From Acanthopleura granulata (Eukaryota; Mollusca; Polyplacophora; Chitonida; Chitonidae): a stretch of 64,000 nt of DNA. The stretch lies in the NCBI GenBank assembly GCA_016165875.1, contig JABBOT010000001.1:34403011-34467010 (forward strand), read 5' to 3'. The notes beneath the pieces are model-generated. The model made no database searches, was not told the DNA's origin, and saw nothing but the letters and a program-made list of their open reading frames with translations. This document shows positions 52,036 to 63,555 of the stretch, in pieces (position 1 is the first letter of the stretch; the number at the start of each line of letters is the position of its first letter). The position numbers and the translations under genes are program-made.

Positions 52036-53026
52036 TCATTAAAGACTGAGGTCATGAGTCAGGGCCTTTGCGCTGGCCACAGCGAATGGCCATTGTTGAT
52101 AAATTCTCTCTCTTAGTGATCAATCCAAAGTATGGCCATTGCCCGTGGATGCTCCTTCACAATCTAGAATGACTTTAATCATGGATGATACAGACCAAGA
52201 ATACACTCGATCAGTTTCCGGGCCGATTTTATATCTCTTCCGAAGATATTCCTGTCTCATGATTTATTTACCTAATAAGTTCTCCGTGACTGCCCCCGTT
52301 ATCTGCAATGATTTAGCGTTTGTTTCCGGACTATTACACAGGGTCAGGACAGCCGGCGATCTGATCACTTTAGGACTAACCTTTGGTCTGTATATCGTTT
52401 CTGGCTAGAGAAAAGTTCGACAAAGTTCTATGTAACGTTATAGTATAATGAAAGCCAGATAATTCCGACCGGAAAAGCTGAGGCCGACGTTGTTAAAATG
52501 ACGGTAGGGGAGTTATATGTTGGGAGCAGGAGTGTCCATGATCCATGACTTCACGTATACAACGTAATCGATTGGTAGACAGGCGCACAAATTTTCAATA
52601 CTCTAGACACGCTGTCCTTCACAGTCCCCACGTAATCTCCGAACGTCTCCGTCACAAAGCAACAAATTTGTGTAAATGGCTGCTCTCCAGAGATACTGGC
52701 GAGGAATTAGCTGGTATAGAAACAATATATTTAGAAAAACTCATTTCCTTCTGTCTATAAAACGATTATGGTGAAAAACTGAACTGCGCGTAAACGTCAA
52801 ACAAGACATATATGTGCTCAGAGAAGCGTTAGGAAACGGCGTAGGGTCTGTCTTGGCGAGAAACACGATGATATACACCTTGCCACTTATTGGTCCAATG
52901 ATTTCCTTGTCACTGCAATAGGAATTTGCGAAGGTGTGGAAAAGCACTTATAGTTTGGCGTCGCGGTTGGGTCATTCTGAGACGCTACACAATTATAACC
53001 ATTAGACTATTGCCATTAATCCACAC
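52036..53026. other. Unassigned sequence, no gene seen
   Basis: No domain, repeat or RNA gene recognised. Confidence 0.4.
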
Positions 53027-53120
53027 CAGCAACCTGCGGGTGGTCGTGTATAAGTGAAATATTCTTCAGTACGACGTAAAACCCCAATCCCCGCCAAAAA
53101 TAATAAAAATAAAAAATAAG
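53027..53120 (+). repeat. SINE family 1 with internal deletion
   Basis: CAGCAACCTGCGGGTGGTCG joins directly to TATAAGTGAAATATTCTTCA, then GTACGACGTAAAACCCCAAT and an A-rich tail. The intervening roughly 60 bp of the family (CCCGG...CCACCATAATGCTGG) is missing. The junction lies where GTCGT occurs on both sides in complete copies, pointing to a microhomology-mediated deletion. Confidence 0.8.
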
Positions 53121-54004
53121 TTAATACATACCATTCTTGTCGGGTGGCATGTCTTCGTCTTCCTCCCAAGTCATGCAGAAGAGAGGAAGTCCTGAAATAA
53201 TATGCTAATCAGGTGCACCTACAGAAACACAACCCATAATTTTTTGTTAGAACAAAATGTTTGACTTATAAGTATTGGTTTTAAGTATCTAAAGAATTGC
53301 ATGCTGCCCCTCGATGTCATAGAGTTTTAAAGGTGTGCTAAGTGTATGGTATTATTTTGCGCCCACAGACCTGGTCGGCATAACCTTCACGCAACCTTAG
53401 ACTTCAACAATAATGTCGAAAACATCCGCAACAATCAGCTCTGGTATCACATGTATAATTTACACATCGACGGAGATGTCTTTCGTGTTAAATGTTGGAT
53501 TTTCTTACTTTTGTCCTGATCTGTATAACAGCTTTGTATTCAGGCTCTGAGATATTAAGATCAAAATATATTTACCAGCTATAAAATGTTATCCAATTTT
53601 GTGACAACTCCTCTGTACTCGTGTCCATCAAGTCGTTTACGTTTGTCTTGGCACTGATACACCATTATACTCGACAGCAACCATATCTCAGTGTTTAAAG
53701 CTACGCGGATGAAGCATCACGCATGTGGCTTTCGTTAGATGAAACTGTCCATGTTGCGGATTTTAGAGCGACATGTCCAAATTAATCTACCACGCTTTTC
53801 CGGTCAAATCGGGCGTATCATAGCTTTTTCGAAAATTAAAGACAAAATCTTCGTGGTTTTACAAAGAGCAACACATCATTATTCTTTCTACTCTAGCAAA
53901 ACTGATGGAACTGGGAATTGGTTGTTTGCAACGAGATACAACATAGCCAAGATCACTCTAAGTAAAATGTGCATATATATTCACTCATGACAAAGTGGAT
54001 ACCC
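53121..54004. other. Unassigned sequence
   Basis: Nothing recognised. Confidence 0.4.
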
Positions 54005-54272
54005 GCCTTAGTGGCCTAGTGCTTAGAGCGTTCATCTCAAGGTTGGAAGTTCCAAGAACAATCCCTGGTCAGGTCATACCAAAGACTTTAAAAATGGTAC
54101 TTGTTGCTGTCTTGTTTGGAGGTGAGCTCTGAGAGATTAGAGAGAGGAAACTGGTCGGCCCGGTATTAGTATAATGTGATATCTGGGGTGTCATGTCTGG
54201 TGTTTTTGGCATGATTCTCCAGTGGTGGCAGCACTTTGGCGCCATGGACTCACCCTGCCACAAGAAGGCACA
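54005..54272 (+). repeat. tRNA-derived SINE, family 2, copy 2
   Basis: Same order as the copy at 34599: CCTTAGTGGCCTAGTGCTTA (A box), CAATCCCTGG (B box), GGTCATACCAAAGACTTTAA, GAAACTGGTCGGCCCGG, TGTCATGTCTGGTGTTTTTG and ACTCACCCTGCCACAAGAAG. Both copies are on the plus strand and full length. Confidence 0.87.
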
Positions 54273-57200
54273 ATAACAATTAATCACAATCTAAGGATAC
54301 CTCGTCGTTATATAACTGAGAATTGTTTAGTAGGACGTAAAAACGCAACCATGCATACATACACACTCTGTTGAGTCGATGCCGAGAAGTGCCAACCTGC
54401 AATAAGCCACACTGAAGCTGGTCAAGTGGCCTATTTGATAGGGTATTTTAGTATTACCATATTGCAAACATGTATATATATGGGTTACAGTTTGCTTCAG
54501 GTTTGCGTCTGATCATTTTTTGTTTTGATTATTGGATACAGGGACCTTTTTATATCGTTGTTTCATAAAATATTGCAAGATAGCCAAATTTTACAAGTTG
54601 TTCGAATAGTATCTGTTAAAAGGGAGACGATGAAATGTGCAACTGGATATGCAGATATACAATTTCATTCGACACAATGAATGTTGCAATGAACAACACA
54701 AGTAGCAATATATTAATATATCCCAAGTCTTTCATTCATAAATGAATGTCACTGAGGCCAATTGAGATTCTGTACCATTATAAGCCTAAACGAAAAACAT
54801 AGTTTGCAAAGACGTTCACATTTTAGCTTAGGAGGATTGCAAAGCGTCACAAAAGAAGACAGAAGACAACACATTTCACGCATTTCCCAAATGGTAAAAT
54901 GTCATTATATACAATCACTTTTTGTTTGTACTCTTCAAATACTCTCCTTCACCGAGAGTACATCATTGCTGTTGATGACATACGCCATGTCTTGTCCTAC
55001 ATTAATCAGCAGTCTCAATTCACCAAATCCTTAAGGTTTTGTCCCCAATCGCAGACAATAAATAGTGATCAAAATAATTCATTTGACTCTGCATCTCAGT
55101 TTAACGATTCAATCCTACTTCAACTCCTCTGGCACCAATACATTCTCCTTAGTTTCCCTCCTCTGCCCCAGTCGTGCCAACCTGACGTGACCTTTTTTTC
55201 ACGTGATCGTTAAATAGGGAAGAAAGTTGACGTCGTCACATACCAAATTGGCGGGTAAAGTCAACTCCTTGACTTCCTCCATCTACAGAGAATTGTTCAA
55301 ATCTGAACTGTCATTAATGGCCAATTGTCTGTCTTGGGGGAAAATTTAGGTTGACGGCCCGGGTGACTTGCAAATATAGGATTGTTTAGATTGCGATCAA
55401 AATGAAGCTTTCAACAGAGAATTTGGCCAGGAGACGGTATGGTTGATCACCATCCACACTTGGTCGGCCAGGGACGGTAAAGCTGGTTTGTTAGCAATCT
55501 TTGTGCCGGCTGGAGTATAATTTCGTTAAACCATGCTAAGTAGATCGCTATCATACTGAACTGCCTGCCATCGACGGCGATAAGAGCGATTTATATCCAC
55601 CATCTATACTGTCAAGGTCCAAGTAGCTGCATGAATCCCAGAATGGACACACTATCGATTTCAAACTACTTGCTTCAGTTTAAGCAGGTTTTTGGATTTG
55701 TTTGGCAAAGTGCTTCTGCGGGTAGTGGGACAATGTAGATGAATGTGATATAGAGGTGTATTTACCCTCGGAGTTCGTTCATCCACAGCCGGAGTTAATA
55801 TCACAATATGGGCAACAATCTATAGTAAGGACTGCCTGTACGTACGACAGAAAATCATGCCCTTTGTAACCAAACCTTCCCTACCCTTCCCCATCAAAGG
55901 GCCCAAACAATCCAGTTTCTACCTCTGCCCAAGTGTCATACTCCAAGACGATTTGTCACCAGACTGTGAAGGTTAGAGCGGAGGTGACAAAGACAGACTC
56001 CGATTCTTTACGAAACCTTCACATTGTGCGTTTTATCTTTCGGACCAGTATTGCATTATTTCAGCCAATGGACACTCCCACGTTAGTGTAGCTGGCACCA
56101 AGATTCAATTTCCTGGTTTCTCTTGGTGGTAATGCTGGTCGGTGCTCATTCAATTGTCCTTTGACGAAGAAGGGTTTTTAAAGGTTCTCCCTACTTCATC
56201 TTTCTTCTTCTTTGTATGAATTTTGCCATATCGACTGAGTGAAAATTCGGTTCGAATTAAGTAAGAAAAGCCCTCAGCAGGTGATAAATGCTACAATCGC
56301 ACCTGTCTTGATTTCATACTGATTCGTTCCTCGTTCCGTTCTATGTCGTTTACGTTAATATTCACATAATTCGTTGCGATTAACCATTTATACACGTGGG
56401 AATACGGCAGAATTGATTCGTAATGGAACTCTGTTAGCGGGTTAAAGAGAGTCTCTATCTAAAGTAGGTTAAAACGTTATCATGTGGTGTATTAGTCTGT
56501 GGAGTACGGTATGGAATGGCTATAGACGACATGATGAATCCAACAGAGCCATCGTCATCTCATCGGTCACAAGCAAACAAAGAAAATCAAACTGAGTTCA
56601 CATATGCTTCGTAATTAACAGATGCTGGGCCCTGGTTGGATGACAATTACGTGGAACCAGTCCAATCAACCTCCTACATACATGAATACGCTGGCAACCC
56701 ATAGTAATCATTTTCTCCCTACTTTCCACCATCTAATTTATCAAAGAAGAGCTACACACATAAAGCATAGAAGAGCTCTTAAATGTCTGTGAGTTATTTT
56801 TTGCTCGTTTCACAATGTGTCCCCAGTTTATCACCTTATTTTATTGAAGTGTTCTCTGGATACATAGCCCGGAGGCGTGAAGAGGATTTATCTACAAAAC
56901 TTATTAGAACAAAGCTTCCCTTTAAAAACTGCTTTTGCTCTATACCTATACCTCCATACTCTAGAAACGGTTTTAAATTATTGGCTGTTGTTATCTAAAT
57001 AAAAGGAGATTAAATGCGTTTTCATGGCATGCAGAAATTGATGTTATTTTGTGTCGATGGCTTTACGAGTAATTTGCTAAGATGGTTTACATCGACCTCC
57101 GGTGTGACTTACCTCAGACTCATACTGTTTACGGACGTCAGACTCTAATTTTCCGACTGATTACTTAGCTGAACTGTTGCCTTACTTATATTGTACGTTA

Positions 57201-58577
57201 AATCGGACGAATGAAATCGTCATCTGTTTTTCAATCGACTTCCATGAACCGCTTATAAGAAAAACGTCCCACAATGACGAGTGGCATATATGGCTGAAAT
57301 ATCCAAGGGTGGAATCCATAGGTTATTATGTCGCAGTCATGTGTAAAGGGCAACGTGGACAAGTCTGTTGAAAAGCTGAAATCCAAAAACGCATGTAAGA
57401 AACTACTCTACAATAAACTCCACAGCTTTGTTTATCACGGCACAAAGTTTATTATATCCAAACGTGATAATGTGGGAGACAAAACTGGATCTTGGTATCT
57501 GTTTTAGAGTTTTCAGGTGAATACAAAATAATCATATATAAGTCAAGAAATTGACATGAAACTCCTAGGATACGGCACAGCAGATTTTCCATATAAAAGA
57601 AAAACCAGCACCTGAAATGAATAAAACAAAGCGCTTACATACAACAATTATCACCGTACAGTTCCAAAATAACATTTAAAATGTCTTCGTGTACTAAAGT
57701 AATTTTGTTAAAAAAATAAACCTTAAGTTATAGCCAAAAAGACCTAAAAATATTTTCCTAAGGCAGGACAATCCAAAATCGAAGAGTTCAATACTGGAAT
57801 GAGTACCATTTCTTACATGGTCAACTTTATCCAACTTTCCATTCACATTTGCGTTGAAGACTAGTTTTCGACTGCTTTTTCAAGAGACTGGTCTCAGGAA
57901 GATATTACATAATGTATATAAAACGCTATCGTGGACCTTTATTGATAATTCCATGCACAACAGAAACTGTTTAAATCTTTTTTATATGTCTGATGAGTAA
58001 TGTTGTAAATGGAACATCGGACCCCGACCTTTACTTCAACTATACAGAGGTGGGGAAGGACCAGCAAATCATACCGCAAATCAAGATCCTCTGAAGTTAA
58101 CATACGAAATGCGAAACTTTAGACGACTTTATGGTTGGTAAATCACGTCCACAGTTGACATCGTGCCAGTGTAAGGCTATAAAGAAGCAATAACTCCCAA
58201 ACTATGGCGTGACAACCAGCTATTTCTCTGACGAAGTTGTATCAAAAGAGTCCGAAAGTGTTTGGCGTAGGGTTTTTTTTTTTTGAAATACCTTGCATGC
58301 CACAAAGCTGGATAACCGGAAACGTGATTAATTTCATTGCGCACTCTGACAATTGCGGCGAACTGATCGATCATTAGGAAACTAAGCTGATAGTATAGTG
58401 TAATACGTTACAGCTTATTGATTTTCGAAATGACCATGGACGTCACACAGGCGTGTATTTTGATAGGTTGTTATTCTCAGAGTATTATAAACCCAGTGCG
58501 TATTACGGGCTGTTGTCGCAGAGATCGCGTCTTTTCTTACTTTCGCCCTGATAGTTTCCAAAGTGCAAGCATCTGTG
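54273..58577. other. Unassigned sequence, no gene seen
   Basis: 4.3 kb without a recognised feature. The 55300-56150 part is less AT-rich and could hold conserved non-coding or coding sequence, but I see no domain. Confidence 0.4.
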
Positions 58578-58690
58578 GCAACCCCTATTGAAATAATTAC
58601 CCCTACTGAAACAATTACTTCAATAGGGGTTGCAGTCGTAACCCCTAATTGAAGTAATTGTTTCAATAGCACATTTATGACTCTTATTGA
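58578..58690 (-). repeat. Interleaved-palindrome repeat, copy 1
   Basis: A perfect 15-bp inverted repeat (GCAACCCCTATTGAA at 58578-58592 with its complement at 58619-58633) overlaps a perfect 17-bp inverted repeat (58608-58624 with 58648-58664). The words TTTCAATAGGGG and TTTCAGTAGGGG recur at about 18-20 bp spacing on the minus strand. The minus strand is open through the array as part of an 85-codon frame (58415-58672) reading EVIVSVGVIISIGVAT, which is probably incidental. It is homologous to 63485-63555 in the opposite orientation. Confidence 0.75.
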
Positions 58691-59192
58691 AATAAGTCGA
58701 CACCAAGTTATGTTCGTTTGAATCTTCTATTTGTTAGTGCTATGTAAGATTGTAATATTGATAGGTTTGATACAAATATACTTTTGGGGGACTTTTTTTT
58801 ACTGTCAAATATTCTTGTTATATTTGAAGTACATAGCGCTGTACCCAAAATTACTGGAAAAATAAAAAATTTCCTGTTATAATCCATTCTAGTTCTACTG
58901 TTCAGGCAAAATAAATATGACCAGATCTCATATTCGTGTTTATTACAATTGCTCTGGTGAACTTTATGGAGAAATCGTCCTACATAAAAGCCATACAAGT
59001 ACAGGTCGTTCTGCTATATTTGTGGTTTGAAGGAATAGGTTGCGACATAAGAACTACACTTCTTTTGTTATAAACGCTGATAGCTGGCTATATATCGGAC
59101 ATCTATCCGCTGAAAACCACTAATCTCTGACCAGTAAGACTAAGACTCATGCATGAGCTTCCGACAATCTTCCTGAACGAAATTCCAATTAT
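58691..59192. other. AT-rich unassigned sequence
   Basis: Nothing recognised. Confidence 0.4.
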
Positions 59193-59260
59193 GATTGGTT
59201 GACTACCTGATGTTTAACGCCGTACTTTGATGTCAATATTTCAGCCATATGATGACGAAC
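59193..59260 (-). repeat. Possible SINE 3' fragment
   Basis: ATTGGTTGACTACC then TGTTTAACGCCGTACTTTGA, CAATATTTCAGCCATATGAT and GACG resembles the family 1 tail region, but with TTTAACGCC instead of TTTTACGCC and CAGCCATATG instead of CACTTATACG. It may belong to a different family that shares this 3' end. Confidence 0.35.
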
Positions 59261-59413
59261 TGAGGGGTTATGCGACTCATCCATTAATCCATCCATGCTA
59301 TACTTACACATGACTTTAGACGTCATTTGTCGCGAAAAATAGTTACTAACGTCAAGTACACGTGTCTTTATATGAATACAGGGGCCAGTACTGTATTACA
59401 TTTTAGTGCCAAG

Positions 59414-59482
59414 CGTCCAGCGATGTCACAAAGCTGTGGAAGAGAATCGTCCAGCGATGTCACAAAGCTGTGGAAGAGAATC
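59414..59482. repeat. Perfect 34-bp tandem duplication
   Basis: Units 59414-59447 and 59448-59481 are identical over 34 bp (unit begins CGTCCAGCGATGTCACAAAG). The lack of any mismatch implies a recent event. No gene is present here. Confidence 0.95.
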
Positions 59483-60855
59483 ATGACAACAGTTCATTAA
59501 TAATAAACAATCGATTGCCGATATGCATCTTTATGGAGTGAAAAACACGAAACACGGGAATATATTATTGTGGTGAAACAAATTAACACCAACAAAATCC
59601 TGCTAATGTTTGCTAAAAAAAAGAAGTCAGTTCTGAGGTTAAGATCATTTTATTTTAAAAATGACCGATTGGAGGCATGGAAGTAATCTTGATCTTTCAT
59701 ACAGGCTGTGGTCTGGCGTAATAAAGACTACCTTAATGGAAAAATCCCAACTTGTGATACCCCACGACGACACTGAAACGTCACCAGTGTGTCGTCATCC
59801 AAACGTCACTAGTTCACGTCATTGAAACACGTCATGTGCATGAAATGATGAAATTTTATAAATGTAAACAGAAACATAGTCGTGTCTTGATATACCCTTT
59901 TCAGTGCCATTGATATAGATAAAGGAATATAAAATGATGTGCGTGTAAAGTAATAAAAGAACATAGTTTTCACCCGTATAAACTGCAAAAAAAAAACCAT
60001 ACAAAATATGCAAAACACATCCTGTTTTTATTCTGAAAACGGATCACCGTATTCATCACTGTCGCGAGTAACTCGCAAGTTCAGCTTTAGGATCATGAGG
60101 AGTAGACTACCATTCAAAACAATTATAGGTGAAGTTATGTTTAATTAATCCTGATAGGAGATGGAAGAATAAATATTTTAAAAAGTACCGTAACTGATGA
60201 TATTTTGTGTAAAAATATATTATATTATTTCTTGAGTAGTTTTATAGTGTAATCAATGTGATAATTGAAGGAAAGTTGCCAGACTTTTGAAGGAAATTTG
60301 AAGAAAATTAGCCAGCTTTTAGACATAGGCTTATTTTTAGTGTTGGGCCTTTGGCTCATATCTCTATTGCCCGAGCTAAAAGTGAATATGTCCATGGACG
60401 TTAACCTATAGAGTAGTGTTTTTAATGGCGATTTTAATAAAGGAGATTGAAACTTTTTTATTTGCTTGCCACAACGCTGACTGCAAGAACGAAGGAAGTT
60501 ACTTTATTTTCTCCCTTTTTGAACTCTTGCGAAGTTTAATGACATCAGAAACTGAATTTCCTAGGTAAGTATTCGTAACATTGATACAGTTGTAGTTACA
60601 AACTGATAATAACTTGAGTAGGCTTACAAAGGAAGATGACGTGAATCTCTTTGCCAACATGTGGTGAAGGCATTCAATGAATTATCCATAAATTGTTTTA
60701 TGAATCTCAGTTCATCAGGAAGAGACTAAGTCTTGGAAGATAAAGAAAAATATTGAGCATGCGAAAGGAAGGTTTCTACAAACTGATGCTGTAATTTTTG
60801 TGATATAAATTTCATTTTGTTTTCAAAAATTAGTCATGCAAAGGGAAGATTTATA
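59483..60855. other. AT-rich unassigned sequence
   Basis: No integrase catalytic-core sequence was recognised upstream of the relic that follows, although the right part (60270-60855) was read for one. Confidence 0.4.
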
Positions 60856-60902
60856 AGATCCGAGAAGCCATAAACCAATCACCCAAAGAAGTTCTCGGAT
60901 CT
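60856..60902. repeat. 11-bp perfect hairpin
   Basis: AGATCCGAGAA (60856-60866) and TTCTCGGATCT (60892-60902) form an uninterrupted 11-bp stem with a 25-nt loop. It lies at the left boundary of the integrase/OTU relic, so it might mark an element end or a regulatory structure. It could also be chance. Confidence 0.7.
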
Positions 60903-61251
60903 CAAGTGTATTTCAATTGAAATATTCCAACTCATTCAGAGGTTTCAAACAAACAACAGGACAGCGTCATATCTTGGACCTCCGTCTGTGTACAACGTCG
61001 GCGAAAGGGTTTTATTTCGTTTTCCAAATGGAAAAGGCAATGCGCCGAGACGAAGATATGTGATTCCGGCAAAAGTGCTTGCAAGAAATGTTCTGAAGGG
61101 AAGATATCTCTTAAAGGTCCGCGAACCAACAGGAAGTTTCATAAAACGTAAACGTAAGCGACATCACCAGCGTCACTGTTATCAAAAAGAAAACAAGAAA
61201 ACAAACCTCAGTCAGCATCATCACAGACAAAATATCCAGAAAATCGCATGA
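60874..61251 (+). pseudogene. Integrase C-terminal (KRBA2-like) relic
   Basis: One frame is open from just after the stop at 60871 to the stop at 61249-61251. Its core reads VYNVGERVLFRFPNGKG then APRRRYVIPAKVLARN and GRYLLKV. The pattern Y.VG..VL.R.P followed by a basic PRRRYV and a beta-rich stretch is what I associate with the small C-terminal domain after the DDE core in KRAB-A-domain-containing-2-like integrase proteins of molluscs and cnidarians. There the domain is often followed by an OTU domain, as here. The tail (KRKRKRHHQRHC, then HHH) is very basic. The DDE catalytic core is not present upstream, so this is at best a fragment. The assignment comes from remembered family patterns, not from a search. 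Confidence 0.5.
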
Positions 61252-61321
61252 AGCAAGACACTACATCCCTCCATCGCATGAAGATAAACTTTTGACAAAG
61301 TGATGATTCGGTAAGAGTATT

Positions 61322-61720
61322 TCTGGATCCACAAGACTTACCAGGCAGCTGTCAGTTTGAGGCGCTTTCTCACCAACTATCATCGGTGATTCATTTATCT
61401 CACTAATGAATATCTCCGCATGAAAGTCCGTGAAGCACATCAATCGGCATCAAGACGATTATAGATTGTTTGTAGCGGGTGAATTGAGGGAATACATTCG
61501 ACAAATGAGACAAACTGAGACGCACGGTGACCATGTTACACTGATAGCTCTATGTAAAGAATATAATGCCCAAGCGCTCGTTGTTCATGCGACTGGAGCT
61601 CAGAAAACAAATATGGTATCAAACACGGGAGAATTTGACCCCGATATAATAATGCTGACCCTAAGATAATTCCCTGAAGGCCAAGGGATTACACAAGCAT
61701 CTGTCTGCGACAACCATTAG
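61322..61720 (+). pseudogene. Decayed OTU-type cysteine-protease domain
   Basis: OTU proteases cleave ubiquitin from proteins, using a Cys in a DGNCxFRA motif and a C-terminal His. Here a frame at 61335-61405 reads LPGSCQFEALSHQLSS, with the Cys codon at 61350-61352. Compared with the family, Asp and Asn of DGNC are changed (to Pro and Ser) but the Cys is kept. A second frame (about 61404-61465) reads NEYLRMKVREAHQ. A third (61430-61669) reads LREYIRQMRQTETHGDHVTL, matching the YI..M....TWGDH.TL signature. After an in-frame stop at 61667-61669 the same frame continues FPEGQGITQASV, matching the EGxGxHY.S(L/V) end with Gln where the catalytic His is expected. Two frameshifts, a stop and lost catalytic residues make it non-functional. 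It follows the integrase-like relic by about 70 bp. Confidence 0.65.
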
Positions 61721-61902
61721 CTGATCGCTTAATTCAGCCTTTCCTTCCTCGGAACGCAGCTGATCAACACTCGGATGAAGATTTTGTTTCCAAATTGTCG
61801 GATAGCGGTTACAGAAATATAGATCACCTTAATAGTCCGACGGATCGCCTCGTATGTGTCTCCGTAGCGACCCTAGTAGCCGGTGTCGTCTTGCTAAAGT
61901 AA
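61678..61902 (+). other. 75-codon open stretch after the OTU relic, unknown
   Basis: One frame without an ATG stays open from 61678 to a stop at 61900-61902. It reads RLIQPFLPRNAADQHSDEDF, then SGYRNIDHLNSPTDRL, then a hydrophobic end VCVSVATLVAGVVLL that could be a membrane segment. It overlaps the end of the OTU relic in another frame. It could be the frameshifted C-terminal part of the same ancestral protein. No family recognised; length is within chance. Confidence 0.2.
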
Positions 61903-63033
61903 AAAGGTTCTGTCAAGAAATCGTGTCTTCGACCCTACCTCCAAAGTTATATATTCGACTCGAAATTCCAGAAACGGTTCCATCGCCAGTGAGAGTGAGG
62001 AGATTTGTGCGGGCAGCTAGGAGATCAAGTGGTAATGCTATTGAAATTCGCCGCATAATAAACAACAGCAAATGGTTTGACGCATGGATCTTTTTCCCAC
62101 CACTTCCTCACCGATTGTTTAAGGTGACGAATATATGGTGGAGAAGACAACCACACAATTAATGTGAAGAGGGACAAACATGTGTGAATGTGGAAAATAT
62201 AGGCACTTATTCTCTTCATTCAAAGGAGTTTGTCCATAGGTCCAGGGTGATAAGTATTTTTATACTAATTCTTTTGAAACAGAAAATTAGTACAAAGTTG
62301 AGCTATGTGGCAGAGATGTCAACATACATGTGGTACCATTTTTAATACTTTTAGATGTGGTACTTCTGTTTCTTGGGTCTCCTTAGTTTTTGTCTTTTTA
62401 AAGAGTGAACCACCCAGGTACATGTCATCGGTGAACAAATTCAATATTCGCCCTTCCATTGTCTGCTCCTTAGCTTAGAGTAATTCCCATTTGAACATCC
62501 AGTGGTTTCTAATACCCATTGAATGACTTACAATAGGTCTTATGCTTTCCAGAGATTCCCATTGCAAATAAATAAGCAAGGGAAAATTGCGTTGGTCTTC
62601 TTCAGTTTCGATTATGTCTTATCTACTGCATTCTGTGTTTAAATAACTATTATTGATTGTTGATGAGGCGAATCTCTTTAATGATCTCTTCTAATTTGTG
62701 AACATCATTAATGATGACTGTTTATTTGTGCTAGTTAAAAGGTGACTTGATAGCACAAAGACTATACAAACGGTACAACTTCTTTCTACTTCATTGTTTA
62801 AGTATAAATGAGCATGAGGTTGAAATCGCGTCAATAGCACTGAGAAATTCAGTTTCTTTAATTCCCTTTATTTGTTGTCTCAATAAAGTATATCGTTTAA
62901 CATGAAATTTACTTCCAGTTGTATTCACTTGACTAGAGTTGGTTTAGTTGGTTGATTGATCGATTGGTTGATAGGGGTTTAGTACAGTTAAGGCTACAGA
63001 TGTTGCCGCTTAACATAAAATGTGTTTCAATCA
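61903..63033. other. Unassigned sequence
   Basis: A 102-codon frame (61854-62162) rich in Arg begins in this area, but no domain was recognised. The rest is AT-rich. Confidence 0.4.
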
Positions 63034-63175
63034 TATTTATTTATTTAGTCTTTATTTGTTGAGTCTGGGGGAAACCCACAACCATCTGCAGATTTCTGGC
63101 GTACAACTGGAAAGAAAGCCAACATGAGAAGGGCTTAGACTCACGATCGCACTGGCCAGAAGCCTCATGAATCAG
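63034..63175 (-). repeat. SINE family 1 with internal deletion
   Basis: TATTTATTTATTTAGT tail remnant, then a jump to CTGGGGGAAACCCACAACC, ATCTGCAGATTTCTGGCG, GGAAAGAAAGCCAACATGAG and TTAGACTCACGATCGCACTG. The CGCCGTACTC to CATTATGGTGG part (about 90 bp of the family) is missing. The head end is degenerate. Confidence 0.75.
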
Positions 63176-63484
63176 GATTATGAGGTCCCTACATCTTACA
63201 CTGAATTCAGCAAGTTTTGTAAACATGACAGAGCAGAACTACCATAAAACAGGATTTTCAGTAAAAAGGCATCGTGGAAAAAATCGTCAACAGCTCAAAA
63301 TATTTGTAGAAAATAAAACAGTTTCTGATATTTTGAACACGTGATATTCTATCAATTGGAGAGGTAATGCCTTTGAAACTGTGATATTACAAAGGTGTGA
63401 AATGTTTGAAATGGCAAGTAGAATATGCGCAAAAGTGCCTTATTGAAATAAAGCTTCTTTACTTCAAACATTTCAACATGGGTT
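63176..63484. other. AT-rich unassigned sequence
   Basis: Nothing recognised. The last 60 bp before the next feature may belong to the same repeat family. Confidence 0.35.
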
Positions 63485-63555
63485 GGAACTGCGACCCTAC
63501 TGAAGTAATTGTTTCAATAGGGGGAATTTATTTCAATAGGGGTAGCGACAGCTCC
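63485..63555 (+). repeat. Interleaved-palindrome repeat, copy 2
   Basis: GCGACCCTACTGAAGTAATT then GTTTCAATAGGGGG and ATTTATTTCAATAGGGGTAG align with the minus strand of 58578-58690. It contains two direct copies of TTTCAATAGGGG about 20 bp apart. The inner inverted-repeat arm at 58578-58592 has its counterpart here as GCGACCCTACTGAAG, with several changes. Confidence 0.72.
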
